Source: Verrucomicrobiota bacterium
Lineage (GTDB): Bacteria; Verrucomicrobiota; Verrucomicrobiia; Chthoniobacterales; Terrimicrobiaceae
Length of the DNA stretch: 64,000 bases
Direction: 5' to 3'
Assembly: GCA_018970255.1 (NCBI GenBank)
Contig: JAGWWS010000002.1
Location: 54,719 to 118,718 of the forward strand
Every line of letters starts with the position of its first letter. Position 1 is the stretch's first letter. Position numbers and translations under genes: made by a program. Positions 25,414-33,715 of this stretch are shown piece by piece. The notes under the pieces were generated by a model. It was not told the origin of the DNA. It made no database searches and saw only the letters and a program-made list of their open reading frames with translations.

Positions 25414-27914
25414 AACGCGCGGCCGCCGCGGCGCTGTTGGCGCTCGCCGCACCCACCACACACTCCCAGGAAATCCGCCGCGCCCTTCCTGTTGGCTCGG
25501 AACCCGAGGTTCGGCGCGCCTTGCCGGCCGATGAACCGATGGTTCTGCCGGCGGAGCCCGTGGTTCCCCAATCCACGCCCCCCACCGAGGGTCTTCCCGA
25601 ACCGACCCCGCTGCCATCGCCCTCCCCCACCCCCCAGACAACGCCCGGACCGGTCGAAACCCCGCCGCCGCCATCCGAAAACCCCGAGCCCGGCGGCATC
25701 CGTTTGGCGCCCCCCGTTTCGCAAAACGCCACCGCCTCGCCGCTCGAGCGGGCCGATGGATTCTACTCGCGCCAAATGCACGATAGCGCGGTTGCGGAAT
25801 ACGAAGCGTTCCTCTCCGCCAATGCCACACAATCGGGCCGCGACTCCGCGCTCTTCCGGTTGGCGGAATCCCACCGCATCCTCGGCAACGCAGCCGCCGC
25901 CCGCGCGGGCTACGAGCGCCTGCTCTCGGAATTCCAAACCGGCGAATTTGCCGCCTCGGGCGCCTACCGCCTCGGCACCCTGGAATTCGGGGAGAAAAAA
26001 TTCGGGCAGGCCGCAGGCCGGTTCGAACTCGCCAAAAAAGAGACCACCGATTCCGGCGTCCGCCTCGCCGCCGCCTACTTCGCGGCCCGGAGTTTCGAAG
26101 CCGATGGAAACGCCCTCGAAGCCGAGAAGAATTACGAAAAAGTCCTCGAGGACAAAAAAGACAACCCCTACCGCGACAACTCCGCCGCATCCCTCGCGAA
26201 CCTCCGCCTCGCCCAAGGCCGACAGAAAGCCGGGCTCGAAGTCCTCGAGGACCTCGTCGAACGCGCCGCAACGCCCGAGGTGGCCGCCACAGCCGCACTC
26301 CAAGCCGCCGGGGTCGCCAAGGAAATCGGACATACCCAAAAAGCGATGGGCTTCTTCGAAAAAGCCGCCGCCTCATCCGACGCGGAGGTCCGCTCCGCAG
26401 CCCGGATGGGCTCCCTCCGGTTGCTCTACGACCGCGGGGACTTTGCGGAGGTGTCGAAACTCGCACCCGAAATCGGGAAGGAAGCCACACCGGCGGAACG
26501 CGCCGAAATCCTCCAACTCGTGGCGGCATCCGAACGCCGGCTCGGGAACGAAGCGGCAGCCCTCGCAGCCTACGACCAACTCATCGCCGCAAATCCCGCT
26601 TCAAACACCCCCGAGGTCCGCTACCAGCGCCTGCTCAGCCTCTACGCGGTGAAGGACAAAACCCTGCCCGCCGAAGTGGACGCCTTCGTGCAGTCCGCCA
26701 CGGACCCCAAACAAAAAGCCTCCGCGCAGCTTTTGAAAGCCGAGGCATTTTTCCAATCCGGCGACCACGCTTCGGCGGCCGCCGCCTATGCGCCGTTGTT
26801 GGACGACGAATCGCTCAGCCCGGCGCAGCGGACGGCCGCGCTCTATAAGCGCGCTTGGAGCCTCGCCGCATCGGGCGACCATGCCGGCGCCATCGCCGCC
26901 TACACGCTCTTCGCCGAATCCCACCGCACCGACAAACTCGCCGCCTCGGCCGTGCTCCAGCGCGGGCTCTCGCGCTTGAAATCCGGCGACACCCGCGGCG
27001 CCATCGCCGATTTCGACAAGGTCGTTTCCGATTTTTCGCTCAGCAAGGAAGTCGAATTTGCGCTCCTCCAAAAAGCGCTCGCGAGCGGCCAACTCAAGGA
27101 CAACGCCGCCATGGCCGGGGCATTCCGGCAACTCCTCGCAAAATACCCGAACACCGCCGCTGCCGCCCAGGCGAACTACTGGCTCGGCTGGGCCGCCTAT
27201 GAGGAAGGCGACTACAAAGCCGCCCTCCCGCTCCTGGAAAAATCGCGCACCCTCGACGCCAAAAACTACGGCGGCCGCGCCGGCCTGCGCATCATCCTCG
27301 CGCACTACCAACTCCAAAACCGCAAAGCCGCGGCCAAGGAGGCGGAGAATTTCACCGGCGCCCCGCTCCCGGCGGAAGTCGCCCTCTGGCTCGCCGAAGG
27401 GCACCTGGAAGGCGGCGACCCCGCGAAAGCCGCAAAGCTGCTACAGCCGATGGTCGAAAACCCCGGCACCGCCCCCAGCCAACTTTGGATCACCCATGCC
27501 GAGGCCTGCCTCGCCCTCGGAAAACCCGCCGAGGCGTATTCCTCTGCGGAAAAATTCCTCCAATCCGCCTCCGAACCTGCCCCGCGCGCCCGCGGCTACA
27601 TCGCCAAAGCGCGCGCCGCCCTCGAATCCGGCAACACCGCCGAAGCCCGCGCCAGCGCCGAGCAGGCCGTCCTGTTCCAACCGGAAGGCCGCCTCAACGC
27701 CGAAGCCCGGCTGTTGCTTGGCGAGGTTTCGTTCACCGAAGGCGACCACGACAGCGCCGCACGGGCATTCATGGCGGTCTCGGTTTTGGCAGACGACCCC
27801 AAGTCCGTTCCTCGCGCCCTCAAACGCGCCGCCGAAGCCTACCGCCTCGCCGGCAAAGACTCCGAAGCCGAAGCCGCCCTCAAGGAACTCGCCACCCGCA
27901 CCGGCGGAAATTGA
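25410..27914 (+). CDS. Exported TPR-repeat protein of the ExbBD operon
   Basis: An 834-residue protein. The ATG at 25410 overlaps the exbD stop and starts a signal peptide (MKRAAAAALLALAAPTTHSQ). Residues ~30-105 are a Pro/Glu-rich spacer that could span the periplasm. From ~110 to the end are some fifteen TPR-like repeats, for example ALFRLAESHRILGNAAAARA and ANYWLGWAAYEEGDYKAALP, with the YbgF/BamD-like 'outer membrane assembly' flavour. It is likely the periplasmic partner energised by ExbBD, replacing TonB or TolA in this operon, but the cargo is unknown. Confidence 0.78.
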   Translation: MKRAAAAALLALAAPTTHSQEIRRALPVGSEPEVRRALPADEPMVLPAEPVVPQSTPPTEGLPEPTPLPSPSPTPQTTPGPVETPPPPSENPEPGGIRLAPPVSQNATASPLERADGFYSRQMHDSAVAEYEAFLSANATQSGRDSALFRLAESHRILGNAAAARAGYERLLSEFQTGEFAASGAYRLGTLEFGEKKFGQAAGRFELAKKETTDSGVRLAAAYFAARSFEADGNALEAEKNYEKVLEDKKDNPYRDNSAASLANLRLAQGRQKAGLEVLEDLVERAATPEVAATAALQAAGVAKEIGHTQKAMGFFEKAAASSDAEVRSAARMGSLRLLYDRGDFAEVSKLAPEIGKEATPAERAEILQLVAASERRLGNEAAALAAYDQLIAANPASNTPEVRYQRLLSLYAVKDKTLPAEVDAFVQSATDPKQKASAQLLKAEAFFQSGDHASAAAAYAPLLDDESLSPAQRTAALYKRAWSLAASGDHAGAIAAYTLFAESHRTDKLAASAVLQRGLSRLKSGDTRGAIADFDKVVSDFSLSKEVEFALLQKALASGQLKDNAAMAGAFRQLLAKYPNTAAAAQANYWLGWAAYEEGDYKAALPLLEKSRTLDAKNYGGRAGLRIILAHYQLQNRKAAAKEAENFTGAPLPAEVALWLAEGHLEGGDPAKAAKLLQPMVENPGTAPSQLWITHAEACLALGKPAEAYSSAEKFLQSASEPAPRARGYIAKARAALESGNTAEARASAEQAVLFQPEGRLNAEARLLLGEVSFTEGDHDSAARAFMAVSVLADDPKSVPRALKRAAEAYRLAGKDSEAEAALKELATRTGGN

Positions 27915-27917
27915 GTC

Positions 27918-28340
27918 TCACCGCCCCAGCGAGAGGCTGGCCGGAAAACCCGCGGGAAGCCGCACGGGCTTGCCTGTGGATACGTCGACGAGCGCCAGCG
28001 CTTGCCGGCAGGCGACAAGCAAAACGGAGTCGGCCGCCCGCAACACATCGAACTCCACCCAAAACCTGATGCCGCTCCACTCGGTCACCCGCCCCTCAAT
28101 GCGCAGTTCCTCGCCAAGTTTTGCGGGCCGTTTGTAATCGGCTTCCGTGCGGGTGACGACCGGATGGATGCCGGTGCGGGCAATTTCCTCGAAGCTCATC
28201 CCCATCTGGATGGCCAGGAGCGTGCGCGCGGTTTCGATGAAGCGCAGATAGGCGATGTTGTGGACGACACCACCGGCGTCGGTGTCGAAATACATCACTC
28301 GCACCGCCGTCGAGATGCGGCAGGAATCGGGGATTTCCAT
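27918..28340 (-). CDS. Acyl-CoA thioesterase, YbgC/4HBT family
   Basis: A 140-residue hot-dog-fold thioesterase. MYFDTDAGGVVHNIAYLRF (about 16-34) is the family signature, with D21 the probable catalytic acid, followed by the helix RFIETARTLLAIQMG and TRTEADYKRPAKLGEEL. It probably hydrolyses acyl-CoA in the cytoplasm; chain preference is not visible. It is the last gene of a minus-strand run aroB, secreted orf, thioesterase, beginning 3 bp after the orf's stop, and is convergent with the TPR gene with only 3 bp between stops. The Tol-associated ybgC of proteobacteria sits beside tolQR, and here too it is near exbBD, though on the opposite strand. Confidence 0.85.
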   Translation of the reverse strand: MEIPDSCRISTAVRVMYFDTDAGGVVHNIAYLRFIETARTLLAIQMGMSFEEIARTGIHPVVTRTEADYKRPAKLGEELRIEGRVTEWSGIRFWVEFDVLRAADSVLLVACRQALALVDVSTGKPVRLPAGFPASLSLGR

Positions 28341-28343
28341 GGG

Positions 28344-29654
28344 TCAGTTGGTTTTCAAGCCATCCACTTTTTCCTGGAGGGCTTTGTCCGGCATCACGGC
28401 GAGCGCCTCCCCGAACTTCGCCAGCGCGGCTTCCTTTTGCCCATTGCCCAGGAGCGCCTCGCCCTCGGCGGAAAGTTTCTGGAATTTGTCGACCTCCACC
28501 GTGGCGGCCTTCTTGAGTTCCGAGATCGCCGCGCAGGCGTTCGGACCAATGAGGGAACACCGCTGCTCGAGCAGGGCGAGTTCCCTGCTGGCACCGGCAA
28601 AGTCCTTCGACTGCATCAGGGCGGAAGCCTCCGGCCATTTGGTGGAAAACTCCGAAAGGGCTGCGGCCTCGGCCAACGGCGCCGGAAGCCCCTGCGGCGG
28701 ATTCCCGGCGCGGTATGCGGAAATGGCGGATGAGAAACTTTGGATTTGCGAAACCAGTTCCGCGGGAAGTTCTGTGGGCTTGCCGGCCAGCGCGGAATCA
28801 AGCGCGGACCGGATTTGCGAAGCGTTTCCGGAAAGCGCTTTGGCTTGCTCCGCCTGCCGCAGGACCAACTTTGCCTTCTCGCTCGGATTTGCCGTGGCAG
28901 AGAGCTTGGCAAGGAGCGAATCCGCCTCGTGGGATGGAATGGAAGGCTCGGAGAGGCGCACAATGATTGCCGCTTGTTCTTCGGAAGCCACCATGGCGCG
29001 GTAGTCGGTTTGGATGGCATCGATGCACGGCTGGATGCCCGAGTCCTCTTTCGCAAGCGCATTCAAAGCGAGGAAGTGGCTGTTCGATTCCAAAGTGAAA
29101 TCGGATTTCTTTTTTGCCGCGGCAATGTTCGCCCGCAGCGTCTTTTCGATCTGAACGGCCCTCTCTTTGCGCCGTTGGTCTGCGGAGACCCATTTTCCGT
29201 CCACCAACAACTCGCCGGCGTCGAATTTGGCAATCGCAGCTCCAAGCGGTTCCACGAGTTTCCGGATATCGGAAGCCGCCCCGGGAACGGTCTGCGCGGC
29301 TTCCAGGATGCGCCCGCGTTCGGCAGCCAACCGGTCGCGTTCCCCGCTTGTCTCGATGCTGGAGGGCAACTCCGGCTGGACAAGGAACTGCACGACCCTC
29401 GCCGCCTCGATTTGGCGGAGCGTTTTCCCATCGGCCAACCGCAACTCGAAATAGCCCTGGTTGGGATTCCCGCGCGCGCGGCGGTCCGAGTAGGCGCTGA
29501 AACGGACGACCTGCGCGGCATTCGCCGGCGACCAGGCCTGCGGCTTCACAAGAACAATTCCAGGCTTTTCGACAAAGATGCGGCCGTCGCGTTCCTGCGC
29601 AGCAGCAAAACCTAGTGAGAGTATGAGAAGGCAAATTGCGGGCAGAATTTTCAT
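28344..29654 (-). CDS. Secreted helical protein of unknown function
   Basis: A 436-residue protein with a clear signal peptide (MKILPAICLLILSLGFAAAQ). Residues ~25-95 form a possible small beta domain (GIVLVKPQAWSPANAAQVVRFSAY), and the remainder is Ala/Glu/Lys/Leu-rich and mostly helical, with a TPR-like end (LSAEGEALLGNGQKEAALAK FGEAL). I recognise no family. The aroB stop and this gene's ATG are directly adjacent (29655/29654) and the thioesterase follows after 3 bp, so it is co-transcribed with both. It is presumably periplasmic. Confidence 0.6.
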   Translation of the reverse strand: MKILPAICLLILSLGFAAAQERDGRIFVEKPGIVLVKPQAWSPANAAQVVRFSAYSDRRARGNPNQGYFELRLADGKTLRQIEAARVVQFLVQPELPSSIETSGERDRLAAERGRILEAAQTVPGAASDIRKLVEPLGAAIAKFDAGELLVDGKWVSADQRRKERAVQIEKTLRANIAAAKKKSDFTLESNSHFLALNALAKEDSGIQPCIDAIQTDYRAMVASEEQAAIIVRLSEPSIPSHEADSLLAKLSATANPSEKAKLVLRQAEQAKALSGNASQIRSALDSALAGKPTELPAELVSQIQSFSSAISAYRAGNPPQGLPAPLAEAAALSEFSTKWPEASALMQSKDFAGASRELALLEQRCSLIGPNACAAISELKKAATVEVDKFQKLSAEGEALLGNGQKEAALAKFGEALAVMPDKALQEKVDGLKTN

Positions 29655-30707
29655 TCAGCGGAGGTTTTCAATGGCGGAGCGGATTTCGGAAACGGTAACC
29701 GCATCCGAAACAAACGCCTCGCCAAGGCGCTTGAGAAGGACGAACCGGACGGAGCCGGCTTGGAACTTTTTGTCGCGGGCCACGGCTTCAAGGACTGCAT
29801 CCACAGAAATTTCCGGCGGCAAGCGCAGGGGGAGGTTGTGGCGCTCGAGCGCTGAAGTGATGCGCCCGGCTTCGGACTGCGGCAACCCCGCATGGCGCAC
29901 CGAGAGCGATGCGGCCGCCACAAGTCCGAGGCTGATGGCTTCGCCGTGGAGCAGCGTGCCGTATCCCGCCGCGGCTTCGATGCCGTGCCCGATGGTATGC
30001 CCGAAATTCAAAAGCGCGCGCACGCCGGATGTCTCGAACTCATCGGCCGCCACGATGGCGGATTTGATCGCAATGTTCCGCGCCACCAGTTCCGTGGACG
30101 CCCCCGTTTCATCAAGCAGCGAAGGGTCGCGGATGGCGGCGTGCTTGATGATTTCCGCAAAGCCCTCGTGGAATTCCCGCGGTGGCAAGGTCGAAAGCGT
30201 CGAGACATCCGCCACGACGAGCGCAGGCTGGTGGAAACAGCCCACGAGGTTCTTCCCCTCTGGCAAATTCACGCCGGTTTTCCCGCCGATGGAACTGTCC
30301 ACCTGCGCAACAACCGTAGTGGGAACCTGCACACAGGGAACCCCGCGGTAGTGGATTCCCGCCACAAAACCCGCCAAGTCGCCCACCACGCCGCCGCCCA
30401 ATGCGAAAACGGAGGACGAACGGTCCAACCCCGCCCGCGCCATCTCGCTGCAAACCGATGCAGCACATTCCATCGACTTCGAAGCTTCCCCCGCCGGGAC
30501 GGTGATGGTTGTTGGCTCAAAACCCGCCCGGCGAAGCGATTCCCCCAGCCTGCCAGCGTAGAGCGGACCGACATTCGAATCGGTCACGATGGCGCACCGC
30601 CGTGGCTGGATTTTTCCCGCCGCCAACCCGCCGCATTTTTCCAGCAACCCTTCCCCGACGAATGCGGTGTAGGGATGCCTGGAAAGCGGGACTTCGATTT
30701 CGGTCAT
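29655..30707 (-). CDS. aroB: 3-dehydroquinate synthase
   Basis: Second enzyme of the shikimate pathway, converting DAHP to 3-dehydroquinate with NAD and a divalent metal. The 350 residues include GGGVVGDLAGFVAGIHYRGV, VPTTVVAQVDSSIGGKTGVN, EGFAEIIKHAAI and FGHTIGHGIE, the conserved NAD- and metal-binding blocks. The ATG at 30707 (MTEIEVPL) is chosen because the longer 368-residue frame would overlap the vapC stop and add a tail foreign to the family. It lies 13 bp after vapC, an unusual neighbour for a housekeeping gene. Confidence 0.94.
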   Translation of the reverse strand: MTEIEVPLSRHPYTAFVGEGLLEKCGGLAAGKIQPRRCAIVTDSNVGPLYAGRLGESLRRAGFEPTTITVPAGEASKSMECAASVCSEMARAGLDRSSSVFALGGGVVGDLAGFVAGIHYRGVPCVQVPTTVVAQVDSSIGGKTGVNLPEGKNLVGCFHQPALVVADVSTLSTLPPREFHEGFAEIIKHAAIRDPSLLDETGASTELVARNIAIKSAIVAADEFETSGVRALLNFGHTIGHGIEAAAGYGTLLHGEAISLGLVAAASLSVRHAGLPQSEAGRITSALERHNLPLRLPPEISVDAVLEAVARDKKFQAGSVRFVLLKRLGEAFVSDAVTVSEIRSAIENLR

Positions 30708-30720
30708 TTGGCGAATAAAA

Positions 30721-31095
30721 TCATGTTTTACTGAAAAACCGGACACCGGAAAGGTTTTCAAAGTGGGCGTCCTGGGTCCAAAGCTCCGCTTCGTGGATTT
30801 TTGCCGTTGCGTAAATCAACGCATCGGCCATGGCGAGTTTGTGCTTTGCCGCGATCACGGCGGCGGCATCCGCGGTGTCGGCATCGATGGGGACTTGGTC
30901 GAACTTCGCCATCGCACGCAAAGCCAGCAAGCGGGCTTCGTTTCCGGACTTCGCCAAAACATAACGCCCCACCTCGTAGCGGACGAGCGACGGAACAAGC
31001 AGGCGTGAGGACGTCAAGGCAGGCTCAAAAAGCCCCGCACGGCTGGATCCGCCCAAGAGTTCAATCCAACCCGAACTGTCCAACAAAACGGTCAC
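30721..31095 (-). CDS. vapC: VapC-type PIN-domain toxin ribonuclease
   Basis: A 124-residue PIN-domain protein. The four acidic residues expected at the metal site are D6 (LLDSSGWIE), E41 (RYEVGRYVL), D91 (KLAMADALIYATA) and D109 (LWTQDAHF). VapC toxins cleave tRNA or rRNA when freed from their antitoxin. It overlaps the upstream antitoxin gene by 4 bp (31092-31095), the usual toxin-antitoxin arrangement, and is followed closely by aroB. The RNA target is not predictable from sequence. Confidence 0.88.
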   Translation of the reverse strand: MTVLLDSSGWIELLGGSSRAGLFEPALTSSRLLVPSLVRYEVGRYVLAKSGNEARLLALRAMAKFDQVPIDADTADAAAVIAAKHKLAMADALIYATAKIHEAELWTQDAHFENLSGVRFFSKT

Positions 31096-31313
31096 GCCAA
31101 ATCCCTGTCCGACTCATCCCGGATGTCCGCAACATCGACCACCATGCCCTTGATCAACCCTTTGATCTCATCGATCTCCGGCTCTTTTACGAGCCGTATT
31201 CCCTGTTTATCGGGAATGGCTTGGAGCCTTGTTCCAGATTTGATTCCCAATATCTTGCGAAGTTCCTTGGGGATGACGATTTGATACTTTGAGGAAACAG
31301 TCACTGCGGTCAT
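31092..31313 (-). CDS. vapB: AbrB/SpoVT-family antitoxin, VapB type
   Basis: A 73-residue protein. The N-terminal MTAVTVSSKYQIVIPKELRK and ILGIKSGTRLQAI form the swapped-hairpin AbrB DNA-binding fold; the C-terminal half (KGMVVDVADIRDESDRDLA) is acidic and would wrap the toxin. Such antitoxins repress their own promoter together with the toxin. Its start lies only a few bases after a good promoter, so the message may be leaderless. Confidence 0.87.
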   Translation of the reverse strand: MTAVTVSSKYQIVIPKELRKILGIKSGTRLQAIPDKQGIRLVKEPEIDEIKGLIKGMVVDVADIRDESDRDLA

Positions 31314-31320
31314 ATCGAAA

Positions 31321-31348
31321 AAGGTAAGTCAGCTCCGATCGATGTCAA
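31321..31348 (-). promoter_or_regulatory. Promoter of vapBC
   Basis: On the minus strand a perfect -35 TTGACA (31343-31348), a 16-bp spacer and a -10 TACCTT (31321-31326) end just 7 bp before the vapB ATG at 31313. Transcription would start at or next to the start codon. The self-complementary CGATCG within the spacer (31336-31341) could be part of an antitoxin operator. Confidence 0.5.
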
Positions 31349-31378
31349 ACCGCTTTACTTTTTGTTATTCCCCAGCCC

Positions 31379-32260
31379 TCAGTGCTTCGGCGCCTTGACG
31401 GTGCCGGCGGCGAGGTCTTCGCGGTGGCGTTGGACGATTCGGTTGGCGATTTCGAGGACCATTTCCTCGAGGAGCAAACGCAGGTGGCTCCCGGCGCGGA
31501 AGTCCGAGGGCGCGATGTTTTTCACGCGGTCGGCGTGGGTGCTGAGTTGGTAGCACTTTTTGAAACTGGTGCGCGTGGGGTCCTCGGGGTTGTAAACGGC
31601 GATCGCCTGTCCGCCGTTGCGGCGCATCACGGTGAAGCACGGGACATCGGTGGGGCCGTCGCCGATGTAGACCATGTTTTGGAACGGCACGGGGCGGAGC
31701 GCGGGGTCCATGTGGTCGTTCACATCCTCATTGAGGTCGAGCATGCCCTTGTTGATGCGGAAGAGGAACTGGGTCTTTTGCGTGTGGCTGATCGCGCGCT
31801 TCGGGAATGTGATGCGGTCCTGCGCATCGGTGGCGAATTCGCAGCCGAAGATGGTTTTGATATAGGGTGCGAGGCGGCTGCCTTCGATGAGCACCTTGAT
31901 GCCCGAGGAGACGATGTAGTGCTCCACCGTGATGCCGTGGGCGACATGGTCGGGCGAGAGGAGCGAGGTTTGGAACTCCTCGAACATTTCGGGCAGCCCC
32001 TTGTAGAAATTCAATTTCGAGCCGAGTTCGCGGAGCTGGGCGTTGGTCGGGCGGTCGATCTCGAGGCAATCGAGCAGGACCTTCATGTAGGCGAGTTCGT
32101 GGTCGTAGCCCTGCTGGTTGACGAGTTCGCCGCAGCGCTGCCAGAAGTTCGACGCCTTGATGCCGAAGACCGGGAAAATCGCCTCCTCCTGCATGTAGGT
32201 GGGCGAGAGGGTTTGGTCGTAATCGTAGACGATCGCGATGGTGTTTTGCGCAACGCTCAT
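31379..32260 (-). CDS. HAD-superfamily phosphatase
   Basis: A 293-residue cytosolic HAD-like hydrolase. The motifs are visible in order: I, VYDYDQTLSP (nucleophile D13, acid D15); II, YIVSSGIKVLIEGS; III, a lysine region around FPKRAISHTQK; IV, YIGDGPTDVPCF. A large insertion between motifs I and II acts as a cap. The closest general type is phosphoserine-phosphatase-like, but the substrate is not clear. It is divergent from glyS across 93 bp and upstream of vapBC on the same strand. Confidence 0.82.
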   Translation of the reverse strand: MSVAQNTIAIVYDYDQTLSPTYMQEEAIFPVFGIKASNFWQRCGELVNQQGYDHELAYMKVLLDCLEIDRPTNAQLRELGSKLNFYKGLPEMFEEFQTSLLSPDHVAHGITVEHYIVSSGIKVLIEGSRLAPYIKTIFGCEFATDAQDRITFPKRAISHTQKTQFLFRINKGMLDLNEDVNDHMDPALRPVPFQNMVYIGDGPTDVPCFTVMRRNGGQAIAVYNPEDPTRTSFKKCYQLSTHADRVKNIAPSDFRAGSHLRLLLEEMVLEIANRIVQRHREDLAAGTVKAPKH

Positions 32261-32353
32261 GGCTGGCGATTACCGCACATCGGCGCACGCCGCGCCACGA
32301 GAAAAAACGCCTGCGTTGACTGCGGAGCCGCGCTGGGATTTGATTCCGCGCGT

Positions 32354-33715
32354 ATGTCAAAGGACGCCTCGGCAAGCCGCATGGAAAAAATCACCAGCCT
32401 GTGCAAGCGGCGCGGGTTCATCTTCCAATCCTCGGAAATCTACGGGGGCATCAACGGCTTCTGGGACTACGGCCCGCTGGGCGTGGAGCTGAAGAAAAAC
32501 CTGAAGGACTTCTGGTGGCGGCGGAATGTGCGCGAGCGCGACGACATGGAGGGCATGGACGGCTCGATCATCATGAACCGCGCAGTCTGGAAGGCATCCG
32601 GGCACGAAGAGACTTTCAGCGACCCGATGGTGGACTGCAAAGACTGCCGCGCCCGGCACCGCGCGGACCAGTTGCCCGAGAAGAATGGCGAAAAATACTG
32701 CCCGAACTGCGGCAGCAGGAACCTCACGGAGCCGCGGGATTTCAACCTGATGTTCAAAACGCACGCGGGTCCGCTCGAGAGCGAGGACAACCTCGTTTAC
32801 CTCCGCCCCGAGACGGCGCAGGCGATTTTTGTGAACTTCCGCAATGTGCTCGACACCTCGCGCCAGAAGCTGCCGTTCGGCATCGCGCAAATCGGGAAGG
32901 CGTTCCGCAACGAGATCAACCCGCGCAACTACACCTTCCGCTCGCGCGAATTCGAGCAGATGGAAATCGAGTATTTTTGCCGACCCGAGGACGGACTGCG
33001 GCTCACGGACTATTGGCTCGAGGAGCGCCTGAAGTTTTACGAGGACATCGGCATCCCCCGCTCAAAAATCAAAATCCACGACATTCCGGACGGCGAGCGC
33101 GCGTTTTATTCCAAGAAAACCTACGACCTCGAATACGAGTTCCCGTTCGGCGTGAGCGAACTCGAGGGGATCGCCTACCGCACCGATTATGACCTCTCGA
33201 AACACATCGAACACTCCGGCAAGCCGCTCGACTACTTCGACGAAGCGACCAAGGAAAAACTCGTGCCCCATGTGGTCGAGCCAAGCGCCGGCGTGGACCG
33301 GACGGCGCTCGCGTTGATTTGCGAGGCGTTCGACGAGGAGACGGTCACCGACGAAAAGGGGAACTCCGAAACCCGCACGGTCCTGCGTTTCCATCCGCGC
33401 ATGGCGCCCGTGAAGTGCGGCGTTTTCCCGTTGCTCAAAAACAAACCCGCGCTCGTGGAGAAGGCGAAATCCATCGCCGCATCCCTGCGCCCGCTGATGA
33501 ATGTTTTTTACGACGAGGCGGGCGCAATCGGCCGCCGCTACCGCCGCCAGGACGAGGCGGGCACCCCGTTCTGCGTGACCGTGGACTTCGACACCATCGG
33601 TGAAAACGGTCCGGAGAAAGCGGACACCGTGACGCTACGCCACCGGGATTCGATGCAGCAGGAGCGGATCGCCGTGGGCGACCTCAAGGCGTTCCTGTTG
33701 GAGAAAATTTCGTAG
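32354..33715 (+). CDS. glyS: Glycine--tRNA ligase, alpha2 type
   Basis: Charges tRNA-Gly. The 453 residues belong to the single-chain dimeric class II form (archaeal/eukaryotic-like), not the bacterial alpha/beta form. Visible landmarks are SSEIYGGINGFWDYGPLGVE (motif 1 region), a zinc-ribbon insertion CKDC...CPNCGSRN near residues 95-125, RPETAQAIFVNF, GKAFRNEINPRNYTFRSREF (motif 2) and GVDRTALALI (motif 3), then an anticodon-binding domain. The ATG at 32354 is used; the frame stays open upstream over the antisense HAD gene. Its 3' end overlaps the convergent kinase gene by 81 bp. Confidence 0.95.
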   Translation: MSKDASASRMEKITSLCKRRGFIFQSSEIYGGINGFWDYGPLGVELKKNLKDFWWRRNVRERDDMEGMDGSIIMNRAVWKASGHEETFSDPMVDCKDCRARHRADQLPEKNGEKYCPNCGSRNLTEPRDFNLMFKTHAGPLESEDNLVYLRPETAQAIFVNFRNVLDTSRQKLPFGIAQIGKAFRNEINPRNYTFRSREFEQMEIEYFCRPEDGLRLTDYWLEERLKFYEDIGIPRSKIKIHDIPDGERAFYSKKTYDLEYEFPFGVSELEGIAYRTDYDLSKHIEHSGKPLDYFDEATKEKLVPHVVEPSAGVDRTALALICEAFDEETVTDEKGNSETRTVLRFHPRMAPVKCGVFPLLKNKPALVEKAKSIAASLRPLMNVFYDEAGAIGRRYRRQDEAGTPFCVTVDFDTIGENGPEKADTVTLRHRDSMQQERIAVGDLKAFLLEKIS

